The notes under the pieces were generated by a model. It was given only the letters and a program-made list of their open reading frames with translations. It did not search any database and was not told the DNA's origin. DNA of 52,374 bases, taken from IMG/VR virus record IMGVR_UViG_3300050821_007552, positions 1 to 52,374 of that record. One strand, 5' to 3'. Positions 47,398 through 52,374 of this stretch are shown here, in pieces. The number at the start of each line of letters is the position of its first letter. The stretch's first letter is position 1. Made by a program: the position numbers and the translations under genes. Source of the stretch: a virus.

Positions 47398-47937
47398 ATG
47401 ACGCCGTTTCCCGGTTTTGGAATGTCTCCAAATCTCATTCCCAACCCGCCGCCCGGCATGCCGGAAGTGCCCGGCGCAAGCGATGCCGTTGCGGGGCTCT
47501 CGCCATTTTCCGAACCTCAAGATGTAGAAAGTATTATCAAACAACTCAATCTCGATCGGCCACTCAAACTGTACATACCGGATCGGCACCTCTATCCACA
47601 GTGGGAATTCCGCATCATCAACAGCGTGGCGCATGAAATTGCGGATGCCCATAATAAGGGCTTCGAACAAGTAACCCATGAAAAACTAGTGAGATTGTTC
47701 GATAACTTGGTAGCTGGCACCGACAAAGAAGGCAAAGCATTCCGGCCAATTCTATGCGCACGATCAGTGAAAGTCGGCGACTACGTACGAAAACAAAATT
47801 GTCTAAAGTTGCAAAGTCTGTACGCCGGCATGGACCCTGCCAACAAAGAGTTCTCCGGCAAGTACACGTATAAAGTGGATAAAAAAGACGGCACGTTCGG
47901 CCAATTTTCAGGCTGGGGTTTCCGTATCCGGGCGTGA
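47398..47937 (+). CDS. Putative virion protein
   Basis: 179 residues. Pro/Gly-rich first 40 residues, then RPLKLYIPDRHLYPQWEFRI, DAHNKGFEQVTHEKLVRLF, ARSVKVGDYVRK, and a Lys-rich tail. Soluble mixed fold. Downstream of the scaffold-like gene; head or tail role inferred only. Confidence 0.5.
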   Translation: MTPFPGFGMSPNLIPNPPPGMPEVPGASDAVAGLSPFSEPQDVESIIKQLNLDRPLKLYIPDRHLYPQWEFRIINSVAHEIADAHNKGFEQVTHEKLVRLFDNLVAGTDKEGKAFRPILCARSVKVGDYVRKQNCLKLQSLYAGMDPANKEFSGKYTYKVDKKDGTFGQFSGWGFRIRA

Positions 47938-47951
47938 AGGGATAACACAGA

Positions 47952-48041
47952 ATGTGTTCAGAACTGGGCGGTCCATTGATGATACTCGCTCTTCTGTTTG
48001 GGTGGGCGACTATTATCTGGGCTGCAGGCAGAACGAGGTGA
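47952..48041 (+). CDS. Single-helix membrane peptide before the tailspike
   Basis: 29 residues: [20 protein letters not shown] then [15 protein letters not shown] nine bases before ATG 47952. Ends five bases before the tailspike ATG. Possibly a lysis or spike-folding accessory; expression unproven. Confidence 0.4.
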   Translation: MCSELGGPLMILALLFGWATIIWAAGRTR

Positions 48042-48045
48042 CGCA

Positions 48046-51000
48046 ATGAAACGGATAGTTCCATTTATTCTGTTACTGCTGTTTTGCGTCGCCGCTCTAG
48101 CACAGGGACTCCCTAATTTTGGTGGCAGCCAACTCCCCAACAATCCAGGAGGGGGCGGCGGTACCGGTGGTGCAGGAGGGGTTGCCAACTTAACAGCCCT
48201 CACATTGGCTTCTACAGCGGCCTATCCCACTGGCGTTTGGCGCACGACCTACGGCAACGGCAACGGTGCGCCGCCGCTATTCTACAATCCGAGTGCAAGC
48301 GCTTGCACGTTCAACGCAGGAGCCGGTGACGGCGGCGCACAAGTTCCGAGCGCGGACGGCAAGTGCTGGATCGCTGCATTTCCCTCCGGCGCCGTAGACG
48401 TAAAACAGTGGGGCGCCCTTTCCGATGGCGGATCGCCAATTGCCGGGGCGTATGGCTGGACGGCAACTGCGAACGGCACGACGCTGCTTACTGTTTCAAG
48501 CACAAACGGGATGGCTGCCGGACAGCACATTTCAACCATTGGCTGGGCGACACGCCAAGCCACCTCTCTAGCTATCATACCAAGCGGCACAACTGTCGTC
48601 AGCGTCGGTTCAGGAAACGTTGTCACGTCGCAAACCGTACCGACGATGTTGACGATTCCTTCGGTTGCGTGGGGAGACGCCGTTGTCGGTACCAACAACA
48701 CGGCCGCCTTCCAAGCCATGTTTGATTACGGAATGCAGTCGGGAGTCGCTGATTTCTATTGCCTCGGAAATTTCAAAATCACAGATACTCTTCACGTCGG
48801 CTGGGGAGCGCAAGGAGCGAACGGAGGCCTTTATGGATTGCGTCTATCCGGTGGGTATCGTGCCGGATACAATCAACTGCCCGGATGTACTCTCTACCCA
48901 ACCCAAACAGATAGACCGGCAATCGATTTCACATCCGGACGGCAGGTCGGTCTGTATGGCGTTGCAATTTGGGGCCGACTGTATAACTACCTGTTTTTCA
49001 CAATGGGCAGCGGCTCTAATTTATCGTCGAATGTAAATGATTGGCTGCCGCCGGAATTCACACCGTCCGGAACATCTGGCGGATTTACCCAGCATGCACC
49101 ATGGGCAGCGGTAACAGTGGATGCCTATGCCGGCACACAGCCATCGCCTGCGTACCCAAATCTGACGTTTCCGGCGTGGACAGGACTAAGCGCCCAATAC
49201 GGCAAATCGGTTACGTCGGATATTGAACTGCGAAACGTAAACATTGACGGATTTGCAGTTGCGTTTGCCGTTGGTTTGAACACCCAAAACAATGGGGATT
49301 TTGCTAAAATAACAAACCTCAACATTGCATATAATCCCTACGGGCTCAGCGTAACCAATTCACAAAGCCGCAACGTCAATATCAGCAACATCATTTGCGG
49401 CTTCAATTACACCGTAATCGACCAAACTACGCTCGGAATGCAATCGGGTGAATTCAATGGCCCAATCAGCAACATCGGTTGCTCGCCGGCCTACCAGATG
49501 TTTAACTTTGGAAACCTTGGACTATCCGGCCCTCTCGATATTTCGGAAATATATTGTGAGGGATGCGTACGAGTTGGTAATTTCGTTTCCAATACATCCT
49601 TCAATAATTTAGTCGATTTGAAAAACAGCACGTTTAATCTAACTGAAACGTTGCACGGTCAAATTCCAGCGTGTTTCATAACTGCCACAAACGCCGAAAT
49701 TCGCATGACCGGCGTCAATTACAATGGAAACCAGCGCATCAGCAATCTGTTTTGTGGCGGAGCACAAACTACTGCTGTCTTAAATGGGGGCGGCATCCAG
49801 GGCGCTGTAGCGGGAGCGGTAACTCCCATGCAGTTGCAAGCGATCAATTACTCTGGCGGTATGTTTGCCGGGGCGCCGCGTTACAATTCTAGCGCCATCA
49901 ATAATTGGTCTGTGCCACAATACTATCTCGGTTCATATTATTCAACTGCGAGCTTTACGGGAGCCATATCCAGCCTTACGCTGACGGTTACCGGCGGTGT
50001 CACTAATGGATCGCTGGCAATCGGGTCCTGCATATTTACTGGCGCAGGAGTTACCGCAAATACGTGCATAACTGCTTTCGGCACTGGCGGCGGCGGCAAT
50101 GGCACCTATACGGTCAACAACAGTCAATCAGTCGGCGCGGAGGCAATGACTGCCAGTTCGAGCCTGAGTTCGTACCCACATGCTGATGTGCTCACGCGCG
50201 GAACCCTAACCAATCGGTTCCCGATGACACAAGACATGAAGACGTACGTGGATTCACAGGGCCGCTCTTGGCAAATGACGGTACCAGCTCCGGCACAGCT
50301 TGTATTTCCGTCCTCTCCCGGTACTCAAATTTCAGTGTTGCCGGCTTACGCTGGCGATACGATGACATTCAATTATTGCAGTGTTTACCAAGGAGGAACC
50401 AACGGAATTGTTTACGTAATAGCTCCCGGAGATATTCTGTACCATTTTAACAGTAACACGATATTTGTCGTAACTTCCGTCGGCTCACCAGCAAGCGACG
50501 CGACTAACTGCACGTTCGCACCAACTACGTCATCGGTCGTCACAGCCGTTCAACAAAACAATATGACGGTGGCGCCTGGAACGAATACGTGGGCGAGCAA
50601 CCTCAATGCAACGCCGCTCCTGAACTCAGGCAATACCGCGCTCATAAAAACCGGCGTAGTGATTCCAGGACAACTGGAATATGGTCAATTTGCTAATGGC
50701 AGTACGACCGTAAGCAACGTCAGCAATGGCAATGGCGTAGTCGGCACCGATCTAGGAACATTCTACAAGAACGGCGATCTAGTACTTGCGCCGTTTACGT
50801 TCGGCACTGGTAGCTCACCATGGCCGACAAGCAATGCCGGCGGCAATCAATATGCGACAGTCATTGCCGCCAATCCAGGCTCAATAACGCTAGGGTCCGC
50901 CGCCACAGCAAGCGGTCTGTATCCAATCTTTCCCTATGAACTGAGCGGACGTACCGTAGGACCAGGCCCGCAATTGTCTACGTCATATGCCCCTGGATTG

Positions 51001-51327
51001 CAGGCAAGCATAGTTAATACTATTGCTCAATTCCAAAAATGGGTAAAATCATCAACTGTAGACAATTTAATAGGGTCCGCTAGTTCATTCACCTGCACAG
51101 GAAACCCAACGATCACTTTTTACGAATGCGGAACGAGCACAACTTGCACCGCAACACCGATCACAATCGGAACAGTAACCTTAACGGCAAGCGGAGCTGC
51201 CGTTGCAGGATCAGTCACCAATCCAGCAATCACCGCAGGTGACTATACGGCATGGGCAATTTCCGCCGGCACCTGCACAGCACTTGACGCCTCAGCGACG
51301 GCTCAGTACCATCAGAACGGACAATAA
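48046..51327 (+). CDS. Tailspike with signal peptide and pectate-lyase-like beta-helix
   Basis: 1093 residues. [20 protein letters not shown] is a strong Sec signal with cleavage after ALA. A Gly-rich linker (GGGGGTGGAGG) leads to [16 protein letters not shown], the pectate-lyase-3 tailspike entry, followed by [20 protein letters not shown] and repeated short beta strands ([25 protein letters not shown]) of a right-handed helix to about residue 620. C-terminal beta domains contain paired Cys. Such spikes bind and cut surface polysaccharide. The signal peptide is unusual for a virion protein. Followed by a terminator. Confidence 0.8.
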   Translation: MKRIVPFILLLLFCVAALAQGLPNFGGSQLPNNPGGGGGTGGAGGVANLTALTLASTAAYPTGVWRTTYGNGNGAPPLFYNPSASACTFNAGAGDGGAQVPSADGKCWIAAFPSGAVDVKQWGALSDGGSPIAGAYGWTATANGTTLLTVSSTNGMAAGQHISTIGWATRQATSLAIIPSGTTVVSVGSGNVVTSQTVPTMLTIPSVAWGDAVVGTNNTAAFQAMFDYGMQSGVADFYCLGNFKITDTLHVGWGAQGANGGLYGLRLSGGYRAGYNQLPGCTLYPTQTDRPAIDFTSGRQVGLYGVAIWGRLYNYLFFTMGSGSNLSSNVNDWLPPEFTPSGTSGGFTQHAPWAAVTVDAYAGTQPSPAYPNLTFPAWTGLSAQYGKSVTSDIELRNVNIDGFAVAFAVGLNTQNNGDFAKITNLNIAYNPYGLSVTNSQSRNVNISNIICGFNYTVIDQTTLGMQSGEFNGPISNIGCSPAYQMFNFGNLGLSGPLDISEIYCEGCVRVGNFVSNTSFNNLVDLKNSTFNLTETLHGQIPACFITATNAEIRMTGVNYNGNQRISNLFCGGAQTTAVLNGGGIQGAVAGAVTPMQLQAINYSGGMFAGAPRYNSSAINNWSVPQYYLGSYYSTASFTGAISSLTLTVTGGVTNGSLAIGSCIFTGAGVTANTCITAFGTGGGGNGTYTVNNSQSVGAEAMTASSSLSSYPHADVLTRGTLTNRFPMTQDMKTYVDSQGRSWQMTVPAPAQLVFPSSPGTQISVLPAYAGDTMTFNYCSVYQGGTNGIVYVIAPGDILYHFNSNTIFVVTSVGSPASDATNCTFAPTTSSVVTAVQQNNMTVAPGTNTWASNLNATPLLNSGNTALIKTGVVIPGQLEYGQFANGSTTVSNVSNGNGVVGTDLGTFYKNGDLVLAPFTFGTGSSPWPTSNAGGNQYATVIAANPGSITLGSAATASGLYPIFPYELSGRTVGPGPQLSTSYAPGLQASIVNTIAQFQKWVKSSTVDNLIGSASSFTCTGNPTITFYECGTSTTCTATPITIGTVTLTASGAAVAGSVTNPAITAGDYTAWAISAGTCTALDASATAQYHQNGQ

Positions 51328-51345
51328 AGACGGGCAAGGGGGCAG

Positions 51346-51379
51346 GAGCCCGCGGTACCTGGACGACCGCGGGCTCTTT
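51346..51379 (+). terminator. Intrinsic terminator after the tailspike
   Basis: Perfect 11-bp stem GAGCCCGCGGT / ACCGCGGGCTC with a 9-base loop, then TTT. It lies between the convergent tailspike and the tRNA, ending late plus-strand transcription. Confidence 0.75.
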
Positions 51380-51389
51380 GATCTAAATG

Positions 51390-51473
51390 TGGTGCTCCCG
51401 ACAGGATTCGAACCTGCACTGCTAATGCAAAGAGATTTTAAGTCTCTCGCGTTTCCCATTTCGCCACGGGAGC
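51390..51473 (-). tRNA. tRNA-Leu (anticodon UAA), CCA encoded
   Basis: Minus strand: acceptor GCTCCCG/CGGGAGC plus A and encoded CCA (RC of 51390-51392). D arm TGGCG-AAATGGGAAA-CGC, anticodon stem AGAGA/TCTCT with loop CTTAAAA (anticodon TAA), a long variable arm (TGCATTAGCA) as in class II tRNA, and T loop TTCGAAT in a CAGG/CCTG stem. 84 bases. It would read UUA, rare in GC-rich hosts but common in this phage. First base overlaps the stop codon of the 51473-51760 gene. Confidence 0.92.
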
Positions 51474-51760
51474 TATTTCATCTTCTCGATAAGCTCGGCA
51501 ACGATGCTCGTCACGGTTCGCCGCATCGCTGCAGCCTTGCGCGTGAGCTTTTCTCTCTCCGCGGCCGTCAAACGAATATCCATGCGACAGGCACGCAGTA
51601 CGACAGAAGGCTTGCGTGCAGCCCCGTTTTTATGCGTGCGACGTTTTGTCGCAGGCTTCGCCTTAGCCTTCTTCGGTTTCAGCTTGGCAGGTTTCGCCTT
51701 CTTCTTCGGTTTCGGCTTGACAGGCACTTGAATTGCGCTCTCAGAACTCTCCGTTTCCAT
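51473..51760 (-). CDS. Lys/Ala/Pro-rich ribbon-helix-helix protein
   Basis: 95 residues, AGGAG before ATG 51760. Residues 15-50 are histone H1-like (KPKPKKKAKPAKLKPKKAKA), probably disordered and DNA-coating. Residues 58-95, RMDIRLTAAEREKLTRKAAA and TVTSIVAELIEKM, form an RHH domain. Combined features suggest a DNA-binding regulator or nucleoid-like protein. Its TAG ends on the tRNA 5' base. Confidence 0.65.
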   Translation of the reverse strand: METESSESAIQVPVKPKPKKKAKPAKLKPKKAKAKPATKRRTHKNGAARKPSVVLRACRMDIRLTAAEREKLTRKAAAMRRTVTSIVAELIEKMK

Positions 51761-51813
51761 ACGTACGTGCTCCTATGAAGGTGTGCACGTCTTACACTGT
51801 ACACTCTTATATG

Positions 51814-52023
51814 TCAATCTGCACAGTGCAAACGAAGTTTCGCCCGATCCAGCATCCAATTCATACGCTCTGCAGTAGTACCATCTATAGTCATAGACAT
51901 AACACCATCGCCTTCTTCAATTAGAACAACGATGCTTCGAAAATCAATTTGGGCGAGAATGCCAAGCAACTCTGCTTTTGTATGTACGCGATCTGGAATT
52001 CGCGCAAGTTTCACTGTGCTCAT
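51814..52023 (-). CDS. Small hypothetical protein downstream of terminase
   Basis: 69 residues, MSTVKLARIPDRVHTKAELL; start with GGAGGG eight bases upstream, overlapping the terminase end region. Contains IDFRSIVVLIEEGDGVMSMTID (two strands) and a Trp-rich helix. Function unknown. Confidence 0.55.
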   Translation of the reverse strand: MSTVKLARIPDRVHTKAELLGILAQIDFRSIVVLIEEGDGVMSMTIDGTTAERMNWMLDRAKLRLHCAD

Positions 52024-52027
52024 TATC

Positions 52028-52374
52028 TTAGCCCTCCATGGCCATTGAAACAACGCAGGCATCAAGCCGATCGGGTGATCGACCAGTCTCCGCACGAATT
52101 TTCTCTTTCGGCGTCATAAACAGTCGCGCTTTTTCATCACGCCGGCAACCGCCTTGACCCCATTTGTACGCCGCCGCTTCCTCTTGCAACTGCTTGTCAT
52201 TTGGCATCGACACGTCGTTTTGCAACCATCGCTGAAATTTATCATGCAGCTCTGCACGCCGATTGCCGTACAGCGTACCGTTAAGAGCACCCCAAGCGAA
52301 ATTCACTGCTACCACTTTTTCCACCCCAAACCGCCGCATGCGAAGCCGCAACGCATCCGCGAGCCCCTTGCCAG
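52028..52374 (-). CDS. terL: Phage terminase large subunit, C-terminal part
   Basis: Continuation of the 1214-1 frame across the circle join; bases 52353-52374 duplicate 1-22. It contains the end of the nuclease domain: LADALRLRMRRFGVEKVVAV, then a C-terminal GRSPDRLDACVVSMAM, the third acidic motif (D). TAA at 52028. The next gene starts five bases later with its ribosome site inside this 3' end. Confidence 0.93.
   Translation of the reverse strand, partial: GKGLADALRLRMRRFGVEKVVAVNFAWGALNGTLYGNRRAELHDKFQRWLQNDVSMPNDKQLQEEAAAYKWGQGGCRRDEKARLFMTPKEKIRAETGRSPDRLDACVVSMAMEG
52353..52374. repeat. Terminal overlap, right copy
   Basis: Exact copy of bases 1-22. Supports a circular contig; does not by itself reveal the packaging type. 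Confidence 0.9.

Noticed and set aside
1-52374. Temperate phage or prophage
   Set aside because: No integrase, transposase, excisionase, partition gene or attachment core was seen; operators alone do not prove lysogeny.
1-52374. CRISPR array or insertion sequence
   Set aside because: No regularly spaced direct repeats with spacers and no transposase or terminal inverted repeats were found.

Overview
This window is a complete or near-complete genome of a tailed phage, most likely a podovirus. Its first 22 bases are repeated exactly as its last 22 (1-22 = 52353-52374), and one reading frame, the large terminase subunit, runs across that junction. The molecule therefore closes into a circle of about 52,352 bp and the window ends are arbitrary. 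Portal, major capsid, P22 gp10-like and gp4-like neck proteins, three probable internal or ejection proteins, a beta-helix tailspike and the absence of a tape measure, tail tube or sheath point to a P22-like podovirus body. No integrase, excisionase or partition gene was recognised, so a virulent lifestyle is the simpler reading. The host is not shown directly. The styles of several small proteins, and a phage tRNA-Leu(UAA), fit a GC-rich alphaproteobacterium (possibly Rhizobiales), but this is an inference.

Layout. (1) 1-11.5 kb, minus strand: a dense cassette of about 20 genes holding terminase, holin, lytic enzyme, tail/adsorption proteins (two with N-terminal signal peptides, one paralogous pair) and an O-antigen-ligase-like membrane protein. 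(2) 11.6-12.8 kb, plus strand: a four-gene island with its own promoter and a sigma-region-4-like protein. (3) 12.8-19.3 kb, minus: a small HTH protein, two large internal/ejection proteins (one with a lysozyme-like domain) and an Ig-like protein. (4) 19.4-23.3 kb, minus: two early-looking operons of very small genes, including a SAM methyltransferase, a secreted protein, zinc-finger peptides and several one-helix membrane peptides. (5) 23.3-23.58 kb: a divergent control region with five CCTTAAGG-type operators. (6) 23.6-36.8 kb, plus: early genes followed by the replication module (prim-pol/helicase, C5 and N6 DNA methyltransferases, SF2 helicase, DUF2800-like nuclease, DUF2815-like ssDNA-binding protein, family A DNA polymerase). 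(7) 36.8-43.7 kb: an ejection protein, an RHH plus VRR-NUC pair, then minus-strand tail fibre, neck and capsid genes. (8) 43.8-51.3 kb, plus: portal, a GroES-like co-chaperonin, a scaffold-like protein and the tailspike. (9) 51.4-52.4 kb, minus: tRNA-Leu, an RHH protein and the terminase C-terminus.

How it works together. Operators of the same palindromic sequence sit inside the -35/-10 spacers of three plus-strand promoters (23.5, 23.9 and 25.1 kb) and in a regularly spaced array facing the minus early operon, so one DNA-binding protein probably controls both early programmes. A second, different 12-bp palindrome (AAAGCATGCTTT) occurs six times only in the replication genes (25.8-31.7 kb) and is not explained by protein coding. 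The other main oddities are a tandem duplication of a membrane gene in which a 31-bp insertion decides whether the gene is whole or split, with that insertion closely matching a segment of an early gene on the other strand; virion genes encoding Sec-type signal peptides; and a gene overlapping the 3' end of the portal gene.
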